From assembly GCA_937889655.1 (NCBI GenBank), contig CALBZG010000204.1, positions 1 through 17,909 of the forward strand: a DNA stretch of 17,909 nt, written 5' to 3'. Origin of the DNA: an uncultured Clostridia bacterium. Lineage in GTDB: Bacteria; Bacillota; Clostridia; Peptostreptococcales; Anaerovoracaceae. The notes beneath the pieces are model-generated. The model ran no database searches, was not told where the DNA came from, and saw nothing but the letters and a program-made list of their open reading frames with translations. The first letter of the stretch is position 1. Every line of letters begins with the position of its first letter. Below, in pieces: positions 1 through 6,521 of this stretch. The position numbers were made by a program, and so were the translations under genes.

Positions 1-27
1 GTAGTTCGTGCCCACATGCTTAGGCCC

Positions 28-1047
28 TTAGAAGTCCGCAGCGATGGAAGGGAATGTGCCCATGGCTCCGCCGAAGCAGAATGCTATGACGGCAACGCCC
101 AGACCGTAGAGCCAGAAAGTGTTCAGCGCGTTCATTCCGAACATGGCCGCCGCACTCAATACGTACATGATGAAAACGACCCTTGTACGTCCGATCTTGT
201 CTGAAATCGTGCCCCAGAAAAGACGGCCGAAAGTATTGAATACCGCCAATAAGCTAACGATCGAACCTGCTTCCATCGCCGTAAGGCCTGCAACCTGCTG
301 GCCGATCGGGGATGCATGAGCAATGATCATCAAGCCTGCAACGTTGGCAAAGGCATACATGACAAGAAGGTAGTAGTAATTGAATGTTTTCAACATTTCT
401 CTTGAAGTGAAATCATACTTGCTTGGCCCGATTTGACCGGCCTTTACAGCAGGTGGATTCCATCCTTCAGGCTTATATCCTTCCGGAGCAGCCTTCATCA
501 GGCTGCCGCCTATGACGATTCCGATGAATGAATAGATGGCCTGAATAAGGAATGTGGTCAAAGGTCCGTACTTGGCTACAAGAATAACCGCTACCGGAGC
601 CCAGAATACAGAGCCCAGGCCAAAGCCTGCAACAGCAAGGCCTGTGATCATTCCGCGCTTGTCAGGGAACCACTTGACGCAAGTTGCAATAGGAACTCCG
701 TAAGCTATACCGATTCCTGAACCGCCCAGTAATCCATAACCAATATACAGCATCATCAATGAAGTTGTTTGGCTGGCAATAATAAGTCCAGCCGATAATA
801 CCAGCCCGCCGAAAATAGCCATTTTGGTTGGCCCGAACTTTGGCACAAATCTTCCTGCTACGATCATCATGACCGGGATCATGGCAAGGTTGATCGTATA
901 AGCGAGGGACACTTCTGTCGTATCCCATCCGAACATTTCCTGTATCGGGTTGCGGAATACGCTCCAGGTGTATAGCGCGCCCATGCAGAACTGAACGATA
1001 ACTCCTCCGGCAACGACTCGCCACCGATTAATTTGCTTCTCTTTCAT
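28..1047 (-). CDS. OFA-type MFS transporter, interrupted by an in-frame stop and cut by the window edge
   Basis: This is an integral-membrane antiporter or symporter of the major facilitator superfamily, closest in pattern to the oxalate/formate antiporter (OxlT/YhjX-like) group; the substrate cannot be told. The start is ATG at 1047, where MKEKQINRW begins, because AAGGAGG lies 6 bases upstream; a longer frame to 1278 has no such site. The visible 339 residues alternate hydrophobic helices. They include the family segment GIGIAYGVPIATCVKWFPDK and the second-half loop motif GRLFWGTISDKIGR. The frame reaches GTFPSIAADF and meets TAA at 28-30. It then continues without a shift as GPKHVGTNY to base 1. 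That is the expected family sequence, with the stop at a site normally occupied by an aromatic residue. The gene is therefore probably a nonsense pseudogene, or the base is a sequencing error. The remaining C-terminal helices lie outside the window. Confidence 0.8.
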   Translation of the reverse strand: MKEKQINRWRVVAGGVIVQFCMGALYTWSVFRNPIQEMFGWDTTEVSLAYTINLAMIPVMMIVAGRFVPKFGPTKMAIFGGLVLSAGLIIASQTTSLMMLYIGYGLLGGSGIGIAYGVPIATCVKWFPDKRGMITGLAVAGFGLGSVFWAPVAVILVAKYGPLTTFLIQAIYSFIGIVIGGSLMKAAPEGYKPEGWNPPAVKAGQIGPSKYDFTSREMLKTFNYYYLLVMYAFANVAGLMIIAHASPIGQQVAGLTAMEAGSIVSLLAVFNTFGRLFWGTISDKIGRTRVVFIMYVLSAAAMFGMNALNTFWLYGLGVAVIAFCFGGAMGTFPSIAADF

Positions 1048-1051
1048 GTGA

Positions 1052-1122
1052 ATCCTCCTTTTACCTTTTTTTAACTTATTATTAAGGCATGACTCCAACA
1101 AACAGTTTTGGAGGAGGATGCC
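1052..1122 (-). promoter_or_regulatory. Structured leader of the MFS gene with a possible anti-Shine-Dalgarno segment
   Basis: In the minus-strand RNA a hairpin can form from GGCAT/ATGCC and CTCCAA/TTGGAG arms (1086-1122). Its 5' side contains ATCCTCC (1119-1113), an exact 7-base complement of the GGAGGAT of the ribosome site (1058-1052). The RNA could thus fold locally or pair with the ribosome site. This is inferred from complementarity only; no known riboswitch class was recognised. Confidence 0.3.
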
Positions 1123-1259
1123 TGTGATACGCTTCCTCATAAGCAATAACCAAATTATGGTTAAATATTTAACGGATTTTTGTAAAAAAATAGTCAAGCT
1201 GCTCTTAACAACTTGGCCTGCACAAAGTCTGTTATTCTTCTGTGTTCTTGAGTGAGTTA

Positions 1260-1288
1260 AGAATAAGTGACTGCGCATTATGTGTCAA
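1260..1288 (-). promoter_or_regulatory. Probable sigma-A promoter of the MFS gene
   Basis: On the minus strand a perfect TTGACA (1288-1283) is followed, after 17 bases, by TATTCT (1265-1260). Transcription would start near 1253, giving a leader of about 205 bases before the MFS start codon. The dyad at 1296-1321 lies just upstream of the -35 box, where an activator could bind. Confidence 0.5.
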
Positions 1289-1456
1289 CATGTTTTTTTG
1301 TAAAAACATAGCTTTACAAAATGTTCTAATTATTAAATTTTATACACAATTTATTGTCAATATTTTCAGACAATAATGACGTCAAAATGACGCGTTTTTA
1401 ACCTGAATTTAATTTCAATTTTACAAAAATGGTGTATGAAAGCAGCAGCGATACGC

Positions 1457-1462
1457 TATAAT
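1457..1462 (+). promoter_or_regulatory. Likely -10 box of the NagD-like HAD gene
   Basis: A perfect TATAAT sits 32 bases before the start codon. No good -35 hexamer is found at 16-18 bases (the 17-base position reads GTATGA), so either the promoter is weak or an activator helps. The start codon has AAAGGGG 6 bases upstream. Confidence 0.4.
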
Positions 1463-1494
1463 GAAAATAATTCAAGAAAAAGAAAGGGGTATAT

Positions 1495-2271
1495 ATGGAA
1501 TCGCTAAAAGAGAAAAAGGGATTCATCTGTGATATGGACGGCGTGATCTACCATGGCGATCGACTGCTGCCGGGTGTAAAGGAATTCGTGGAATGGCTTT
1601 ACCGGGAGGATAAAAAGTATCTGTTCCTGACAAATGCCAGCGGCAGAACTCCTAAAGAACTCCAGCAGAAGCTCTGGCGGCTGGGCCTTGATATCGATGA
1701 GAGCCATTTTTATACCAGTGCTTTGGCCACCGCCAAATTTATCAGCAAGCAAAAGCCCGGTGGCAGCGCTTATGTGATCGGTGAGCCCGGGTTGTTCAAT
1801 GCTCTTCACGATGCCGGCATCACAGTCAACGAAACGGATCCTGATTATGTCATCATAGGGGAGACAAAGAATTATAATTATGAATGTATATGCAGAGCCA
1901 TGAGACTTGTTATGAACGGAGCAAAGCTGATCGGCACCAACAGCGATCTGATCGGCCCTTCCGAAACGGGCATGATCCCGGCCTGCCGGGCCTTAGTAGC
2001 TCCTGTGGAGCTGACCACGGGTAAAAGCGCTTATTATGTAGGAAAACCCAACCCGCTGATGATGCGGACTGGGCTACAGATGCTTGGCATACATTCCAGC
2101 GAGACCGCGATGATCGGCGACAGGATGGATACCGATATTATTGCCGGTATTGAAAGCGGTTTGGATACGGTCCTTGTATTGTCCGGCGTGACCTCCATGG
2201 AAAGCATGCTGAACTATCCTTACAAGCCAAGAATCATCCTTCCAAGCGTGGGCGATATAGCCAAGGAATAG
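1495..2271 (+). CDS. NagD-like HAD-superfamily phosphatase (HAD-IIA)
   Basis: This is a cytoplasmic magnesium-dependent phosphatase of the NagD/PNPase-like HAD-IIA group, which act on small phosphorylated metabolites such as sugar phosphates, nucleotides or phosphoglycolate; the substrate is not predictable here. The four HAD motifs are present. They are the DMDG nucleophile and acid pair (D13, D15), LTNAS at 45-49, the lysine K184 in VGKPNP, and the acidic MIGDRMDTD at 206-214. The cap lies between motifs II and III, as expected for type IIA, and 258 residues is the usual length. The start at 1495 has a clear ribosome site, AAAGGGG. The gene stands alone and converges on phoU with an 18-base gap. 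Confidence 0.88.
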   Translation: MESLKEKKGFICDMDGVIYHGDRLLPGVKEFVEWLYREDKKYLFLTNASGRTPKELQQKLWRLGLDIDESHFYTSALATAKFISKQKPGGSAYVIGEPGLFNALHDAGITVNETDPDYVIIGETKNYNYECICRAMRLVMNGAKLIGTNSDLIGPSETGMIPACRALVAPVELTTGKSAYYVGKPNPLMMRTGLQMLGIHSSETAMIGDRMDTDIIAGIESGLDTVLVLSGVTSMESMLNYPYKPRIILPSVGDIAKE

Positions 2272-2289
2272 CGTTCCTTAAAGGACGGA

Positions 2290-2946
2290 TCAATCAATAT
2301 GGTCGTTTTGGATGCCCGTGATGGAATACTGGACCCACTCGGCGATATTTTCCGCATGATCTCCGATGCGCTCAAAATATTTGGCCGCCATGAGTATATC
2401 CAGGCATTGTGCACCCTCTTCAGGGTTTTCCTTGACCAGAGCCACCAGTTTGTCTTTGACCTTGATGAACAGATCATCCACCACATCGTCATATTCCACC
2501 ACCGCTTTTGCCAATTCCAGATCTTTGTTGACAAAGGAATCCACCGCATCGCTGACCATTTTGATAGTGGCCTTGGCCATACTATCAATATCGGTCAGTC
2601 TTTTTGTCTGATTGTTACCGATAAATTTGGCAAGCCGGCTGATATCTGCAGCCTGATCGCCGATCCTCTCCATATCTGAAATCATTTTCAGCGCTGAGGA
2701 TATTTGTCTCAAATCTCTGGCCACGGGCTGCTGCTGCATCAGAAGCTTCATGCAGAATTCTTCAATATCCCTTTCCTTTTGATCCACTTCGCAGTCTGCT
2801 TCGATGGCTTTTCTCACTAAAACATCATCGCCGCCGTCCAGAAGAGAATCCACGGCCGCTGTGATTGCCACTTCGCAAAGGGATCCCATATGTATTATTT
2901 CCTGATTCAACTGTTCCAACTGCTCATCGAATTTATTTCTCATCAT
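2290..2946 (-). CDS. phoU: Phosphate transport regulator PhoU
   Basis: PhoU is a cytoplasmic all-helical protein that couples the Pst transporter to the PhoR/PhoP-type sensor system and restrains phosphate uptake when phosphate is plentiful. The 218-residue product has the two-fold repeat of the family. Each half ends in a metal-binding helix, ERIGDQAAD at 93-101 and ERIGDHAEN at 192-200. It is the last gene of the pst operon. Its first ATG overlaps the pstB stop in the sequence ATGATGA, with AGGAAGG just upstream, so translation is probably coupled to pstB. A second in-frame ATG at 2943 directly follows and could also be used. No sensor kinase or response regulator gene is next to it in this window. 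Confidence 0.95.
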   Translation of the reverse strand: MMRNKFDEQLEQLNQEIIHMGSLCEVAITAAVDSLLDGGDDVLVRKAIEADCEVDQKERDIEEFCMKLLMQQQPVARDLRQISSALKMISDMERIGDQAADISRLAKFIGNNQTKRLTDIDSMAKATIKMVSDAVDSFVNKDLELAKAVVEYDDVVDDLFIKVKDKLVALVKENPEEGAQCLDILMAAKYFERIGDHAENIAEWVQYSITGIQNDHID

Positions 2947-3692
2947 CCAAACCTTCCTGTGATGTAATCCTCCGTCCTCTTATCTGCAGGCAAAGAGAAG
3001 AGCGTCTCGGTAGGGGCGTATTCTATGATTTCTCCCAGTAGGAAGAACGCTGTATTGTCGGATATTCTGGCTGCCTGCTGCATATTGTGGGTGACCATGA
3101 TAATGGTATAATCGTTCTTCAGCTTTGCGGCAAGATCCTCGATTTTCAAGGTGGATATCGGATCCAAGGCGCTTGTGGGCTCGTCCATCAATAGGACTTC
3201 GGGTTCTACGGCTAGAGCCCGTGCAATGCAGACTCTTTGCTGCTGCCCTCCTGACAAGCCCAGGGCGCTCTTTTTCAGCCGATCCTTGACTTCATCCCAT
3301 ATCGCTGCGTCACGAAGAGATTTTTCAACGATCTCATCGAGCTCATTCTTTTTCTTGATGCCGTGGGTCCGCGGGCCAAAAGCGATGTTATCATAAACAC
3401 TCATCGGAAACGGATTCGGCTTCTGGAAGACCATGCCCACTCTTTTTCTAAGATGATTGATGTCCACATCTCCATAGATGTCTTGCTCATCAAGCAATAC
3501 TTTCCCCGTTATTCGGCAGCCTTCCACAAGATCGTTCATTCTGTTCAGGGATTTAAGAAGCGTTGACTTGCCGCAACCGGAAGGGCCGATAAAAGCTGTG
3601 ATCTCTTTATCGGGAATGGCGAGATCTACATTTTTCAAGGCCTGGAAATCTCCATAATATAGGTTCAGATTGTCGATCGTAAATTTATTCAT
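2943..3692 (-). CDS. pstB: Phosphate ABC transporter ATPase PstB
   Basis: PstB is the membrane-associated ATPase that drives phosphate import through PstC and PstA (PstSCAB complex). The 249-residue protein has Walker A GPSGCGKST at 36-44, the Q-loop glutamine Q90, signature LSGGQQQR at 146-153, Walker B LLMDEP at 167-172 and the H-loop H202. I start at ATG 3692 because AAGGAAG lies 8 bases upstream. A GTG at 3716 in the same frame would add eight residues but has no ribosome site. An 86-base gap separates it from pstA and holds a tiny ORF with a strong ribosome site. The stop overlaps the phoU start. Confidence 0.96.
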   Translation of the reverse strand: MNKFTIDNLNLYYGDFQALKNVDLAIPDKEITAFIGPSGCGKSTLLKSLNRMNDLVEGCRITGKVLLDEQDIYGDVDINHLRKRVGMVFQKPNPFPMSVYDNIAFGPRTHGIKKKNELDEIVEKSLRDAAIWDEVKDRLKKSALGLSGGQQQRVCIARALAVEPEVLLMDEPTSALDPISTLKIEDLAAKLKNDYTIIMVTHNMQQAARISDNTAFFLLGEIIEYAPTETLFSLPADKRTEDYITGRFG

Positions 3693-3705
3693 GTTTGATA
3701 CTTCC

Positions 3706-3744
3706 TTACTGTTCACATTTGCTGTTCATATATGCTTTACACAT
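3706..3744 (-). CDS. Possible 12-codon leader peptide between pstA and pstB
   Basis: An ATG at 3744 opens a 12-residue frame, MCKAYMNSKCEQ, ending in TAA at 3706, 13 bases before the pstB start codon. AAGGAGAGGG (3762-3753) lies 8 bases upstream of the ATG and is at least as strong as the pstB ribosome site. No homologue is recognised. It could be a translated leader that couples or tunes pstB, or the ribosome site could be a chance remnant. The peptide has two cysteines. Confidence is low because so short a frame has no statistical support. Confidence 0.25.
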   Translation of the reverse strand: MCKAYMNSKCEQ

Positions 3745-3778
3745 TGTCTATTCCCTCTCCTTATCATCCATGGAGGCT

Positions 3779-4645
3779 CTATCCTTTGGCCAGTCTTTTC
3801 GCACAGGCAGAGGAAAGGGCATTGATCCCCACGACGATGACGAGCAGTATTACGGCGGTCGTATGGGCCTGCTCCGTATATAGGCCTTCGCTTAATAATG
3901 CGTACATATGTACGGAAAGGGTCCTTCCGGAACCAAGGACATCCTGCGGGACTCCCGTTACAGTACCTGCTGTATAGATCAAAGCCGCAGTCTCTCCCAT
4001 GATCCGGCCTATGCCGAGAATTACGCCAGCCAGTATGCCGGGCACCGCTGAAGGGAGCACGATTCGAAATACAGTGCGGAGCTTTCCCGCTCCCAAGCCG
4101 AAGCTGCCTTCTCTGTAAGTGTCCGGTACAGACATCAGGGCTTCTTCCGTTGTCCGCATGACTAGCGGAAGGATCATGATCGCCAGGGTGAATGAGCCTG
4201 CCAGCAACGAGAATCCCCAACCCATATAGATCACAAACAGGAGGAATCCAAATAGGCCGTATACAATAGAGGGAATCCCCGAAAGCGTTTCTGCTGTTAT
4301 TCTGACTATGCTGACCAGCTTGTTTCCTCTCTTGGCATATTCGACCAGATAGATCGCGGAGCCGATACCCAGAGGTATCGCCAAAAGAAGAGCCATAACC
4401 GTGATGGTCAATGTATTGATGATGGCCGGCATCATGGAGACATTCTCGCTATTGTACTCCCATGCAAATAATCCAGTGTTGAGATTCGGTATCCCTTTGA
4501 CCAGAATGTACCCTACCAGAGAAAGCAGGATCAGCATCGTAGTCACGGCCGCCAGACCAACAATCAAGAACAGAACAAAGGAGAAGGGTTTGTTGCGGTA
4601 TCCTCTTATTTTTTGTGATAATGTATGTTTATTGATGTATTCCAT
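3779..4645 (-). CDS. pstA: Phosphate ABC transporter permease PstA
   Basis: PstA is one of the two membrane channel subunits of the high-affinity phosphate importer and pairs with PstC. The 288-residue protein has about six hydrophobic helices. The cytoplasmic EAA-type loop that contacts PstB is visible around GLGAGKLRTVFRIVLPSAVP, followed by the permease segment ILGIGRIMGETAALI. The start ATG at 4645 overlaps the pstC stop by one base (TGATG). AAGGAGGG lies inside the end of pstC, which implies tight translational coupling to pstC. Length and motifs are normal. Confidence 0.95.
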   Translation of the reverse strand: MEYINKHTLSQKIRGYRNKPFSFVLFLIVGLAAVTTMLILLSLVGYILVKGIPNLNTGLFAWEYNSENVSMMPAIINTLTITVMALLLAIPLGIGSAIYLVEYAKRGNKLVSIVRITAETLSGIPSIVYGLFGFLLFVIYMGWGFSLLAGSFTLAIMILPLVMRTTEEALMSVPDTYREGSFGLGAGKLRTVFRIVLPSAVPGILAGVILGIGRIMGETAALIYTAGTVTGVPQDVLGSGRTLSVHMYALLSEGLYTEQAHTTAVILLVIVVGINALSSACAKRLAKG

Positions 4646-5493
4646 CAGTATACCCTCCTTTTTATGATCGAAAAGGCGAGATTGATGATAAGTATAAACA
4701 CGAAAAGCACTACACCGGTTGAAATCAGTGCTTCCCGATGCAAATCGGCCGCATATCCCATTTCAAGGACGATATTCGCCGTCATCGTCCGAACTCCGCT
4801 TAGTAGACCATCCGGAATTTTCGCCTGGTTTCCTGCCACCATGATCACAGCCATGGTTTCGCCGATGGCCCGGCCTATGCCAAGGATTATAGCAGCCAGA
4901 ATGCCTGATTTTGCTGCTGGAACGCAGGCGGCAAATACGCTTCTTTCATGAGTGGCTCCTAACGCCAGTGCTCCTTCATAGTAGCTTTCCGGAACCGCTT
5001 TCAGGGCTGCTTCAGAAACAGATATGATGGTTGGCAGTATCATAATGCCAAGGATGATGGATGCTGTAAGGACAGTTTTACCGCTGCCTCCGAATGTATT
5101 CAGCATAAACGGCACCAGCACCACCAGGCCGAAAAATCCATAAACGATGGACGGTATTCCGGCTAGAAGATCTACCGCCGGCTTCATGATTCGGTGCAGT
5201 TTGTCCGGGCAGAATCTGGCCATGAAAATAGCCGTGAGCACACCTATCGGTACACCGATAGCTATGGCGCCCGCGGTAACATAGATACTCCCTATGATCA
5301 TAGGGAGTATTCCGTATATATTATTCCCCGGCTTCCAGGTTTGCCCCAGCAGGAAGTCCGCCACGCCGATTTTCATCATGCCGGGTATTCCGTTGGCGAA
5401 AAGAAACAGACAAATCAATGCAACAGCCAGGATCGAGGTACATGCCGTAATCAGAAAGACTATATGCATTGATTTTTCTTTCATCGTTTTCAT
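4645..5493 (-). CDS. pstC: Phosphate ABC transporter permease PstC
   Basis: PstC is the partner channel subunit of PstA. The 282-residue protein starts with a membrane helix (HIVFLITACTSILAVALI). It carries the permease core GIPSIVYGFFGLVVLVPFM and the EAA loop GALALGATHERSVFAACVP, followed by ILGIGRAIGETMAVIMVAG. The start ATG at 5493 has AAGGAG seven bases upstream. Only 19 bases separate it from pstS. The coding sequence for residues around ILPMIIGSI holds a 26-base perfect palindrome (5285-5310), and a second hairpin sequence lies at 5244-5261. These may be RNA structures rather than protein features. Confidence 0.95.
   Translation of the reverse strand: MKTMKEKSMHIVFLITACTSILAVALICLFLFANGIPGMMKIGVADFLLGQTWKPGNNIYGILPMIIGSIYVTAGAIAIGVPIGVLTAIFMARFCPDKLHRIMKPAVDLLAGIPSIVYGFFGLVVLVPFMLNTFGGSGKTVLTASIILGIMILPTIISVSEAALKAVPESYYEGALALGATHERSVFAACVPAAKSGILAAIILGIGRAIGETMAVIMVAGNQAKIPDGLLSGVRTMTANIVLEMGYAADLHREALISTGVVLFVFILIINLAFSIIKRRVY
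5244..5310 (-). repeat. Two adjacent inverted repeats inside pstC
   Basis: Positions 5285-5310 form a perfect 26-base palindrome; the left half reads ATACTCCCTATGA. In RNA this gives an 11-base-pair stem with a GATC loop. A second inverted repeat, CTATCGG-N4-CCGATAG, lies at 5244-5261, 23 bases away. Both lie in the early part of pstC, just downstream of pstS in the transcript, so they could act on mRNA processing or stability. Confidence 0.6.
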
Positions 5494-5512
5494 TCGTGCT
5501 CCTTATTGAACC

Positions 5513-6391
5513 TTATATTTCCGTCCAGTCTGTGATTTCACCCGTGAAGATAGCTTTGACCGTTTCTGCCGGAAGTTCTTCATTCGTGTTTTCATTATTG
5601 ATGATCACGGCTATGCCGTCCAGCGCAATGACTGTTGGGGATATGCCTTTTTCAAGTTCACTGTCTTTCAGTTCGCGGGATGCCATGCCGATATCGCAGA
5701 TCCCTTCAATCGTCGATGTCATGCCTGTGGTTGAATCGCTCTGCTGGACCTCGATGGTAACATTAGGGTTGATCGCTATATAAGCCTCTTTAAGTGCCTC
5801 CATAACCGGGGTAACTGAGGATGATCCCGCTACTGTTACTTTTCCGGCAAGATTTGCCGAAGCGTATGGCTGCCCGTCAACTGCAGAGATGTATCCTTTA
5901 TCTTCCACTACAGCCTGCCCATCAGTACTGAGGATAAAGTTAATGAAATCCTGGGTTATCGGGCTTATTTCAGCTTTTGTCGCGATATTGAAAGGTCTGT
6001 AAATTTTATATGTGCCACTTTTGATATTATCCACTGTTGCTTCAGCCCCGTCTATCTTAAGAGCTTTAACGGTATCGTTCATCGATCCAAGGGATATGTA
6101 TCCGATAGCATTCGGATTGCCGGCGACTGTTGACAGAACGATGGATGTGCTGTTGGCGATTTCAGCATCTATGGTGGTATTGTCTACCTTGGTGCCGTCT
6201 GCTTGCTTTTCTTCAACACCGAAGAGTTCGATGAAAGCTCCCCTTGTTCCGGAACCATCTTCTCTTGAAACTACAGATATCCCCCCTAAATCAGGGGCTT
6301 CAGATTCTTCACCGTTGCCGCCGCATGCAACGAAAGATGACATGACCATTACTCCTGCCAGCATTAAGCCTAAAATTTTCTTTGTTTTCAT
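5513..6391 (-). CDS. pstS: Phosphate-binding lipoprotein PstS, circularly permuted
   Basis: PstS is the extracellular phosphate receptor that feeds PstCAB. I start at ATG 6391 because AAGGAGAG lies just upstream and the frame then opens with a lipoprotein signal, MKTKKILGLM..., with lipobox FVAC and lipidated C23. The order of conserved blocks is unusual. VSREDGSGTRGAF (41-53) and NAIGYISLGS (94-103) come first. They are followed by VAGSSSVTPVMEA (187-199), SDSTTGMTS (218-226), CDIGMASREL (232-241) and IFTGEITDW (281-289). In E. coli PstS the GSS-type phosphate loop and the TG-W-type segment precede the DGSGT block. Both halves are complete, so the fold should be intact but its ends are moved. 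Length is 292 residues. This is the first gene of the pst operon. Confidence 0.93.
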   Translation of the reverse strand: MKTKKILGLMLAGVMVMSSFVACGGNGEESEAPDLGGISVVSREDGSGTRGAFIELFGVEEKQADGTKVDNTTIDAEIANSTSIVLSTVAGNPNAIGYISLGSMNDTVKALKIDGAEATVDNIKSGTYKIYRPFNIATKAEISPITQDFINFILSTDGQAVVEDKGYISAVDGQPYASANLAGKVTVAGSSSVTPVMEALKEAYIAINPNVTIEVQQSDSTTGMTSTIEGICDIGMASRELKDSELEKGISPTVIALDGIAVIINNENTNEELPAETVKAIFTGEITDWTEI

Positions 6392-6446
6392 TCTAATATC
6401 TCTCCTTCTGATATTCTCATTCTTTGATCCATTCATTTTCAAAATG

Positions 6447-6521
6447 ATTTTATCCCGGGAATGTTAAATGCAAAGGCAGGGAAAAGTTAAATATATGTTA
6501 AATTTGTAAATTTTATGTTAA
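6447..6521 (-). promoter_or_regulatory. Pho-regulon promoter with TTAACA repeats upstream of pstS
   Basis: On the minus strand TTAACA-like hexamers occur at 6521-6516 (TTAACA), 6510-6505 (TTTACA), 6501-6496 (TTAACA) and 6490-6485 (TTAACT), spaced 11, 9 and 11 bases. A fifth, TTAACA, is at 6467-6462, and a -10-like TAAAAT at 6452-6447. This matches the direct-repeat boxes bound by Gram-positive PhoP response regulators. The first hexamer contains the stop codon of the upstream MBL gene. There is no good -35 box, as expected for an activated promoter. Confidence 0.75.

Larger units (their letters stand above)
1048..1494. other. Divergent regulatory gap between MFS and HAD genes
   Basis: No credible gene lies in these 447 AT-rich bases. 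They hold the outward promoters of both neighbours, a roughly 200-base leader for the MFS gene, and several dyads. One is a 14-base perfect palindrome, GTTAAATATTTAAC, at 1160-1173. A second is TTTTGTAAA-N8-TTTACAAAA at 1296-1321. A third is TTATTGTC-N10-GACAATAA at 1351-1376. A direct repeat AATGACG occurs at 1375 and 1386, 11 bases apart. The dyads look like operator sites, but none matches a named regulator well enough to assign. Confidence 0.6.

Noticed and set aside
28..30. Recoding of the in-frame stop as selenocysteine or pyrrolysine
   Set aside because: The codon is TAA, whereas these systems use TGA and TAG.
1048..1278. N-terminal extension of the MFS frame by 77 codons
   Set aside because: It has no family similarity, crosses the proposed promoter and leader, and the ribosome site fits only ATG 1047.
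1361..1375. CodY-box-like sequence in the MFS/HAD gap
   Set aside because: It matches 12 of 15 positions of AATTTTCWGAAAATT, but in AT-rich DNA this is expected by chance, and it is far from both promoters.
2263..2279. AAGGAA-N5-TTCCTT as a shared terminator between HAD and phoU genes
   Set aside because: The stem is six weak pairs with no T run, so termination is not supported.
6012..6467. 151-codon plus-strand frame across pstS
   Set aside because: It is antisense to a strongly supported gene, has no family signature and no ribosome site.
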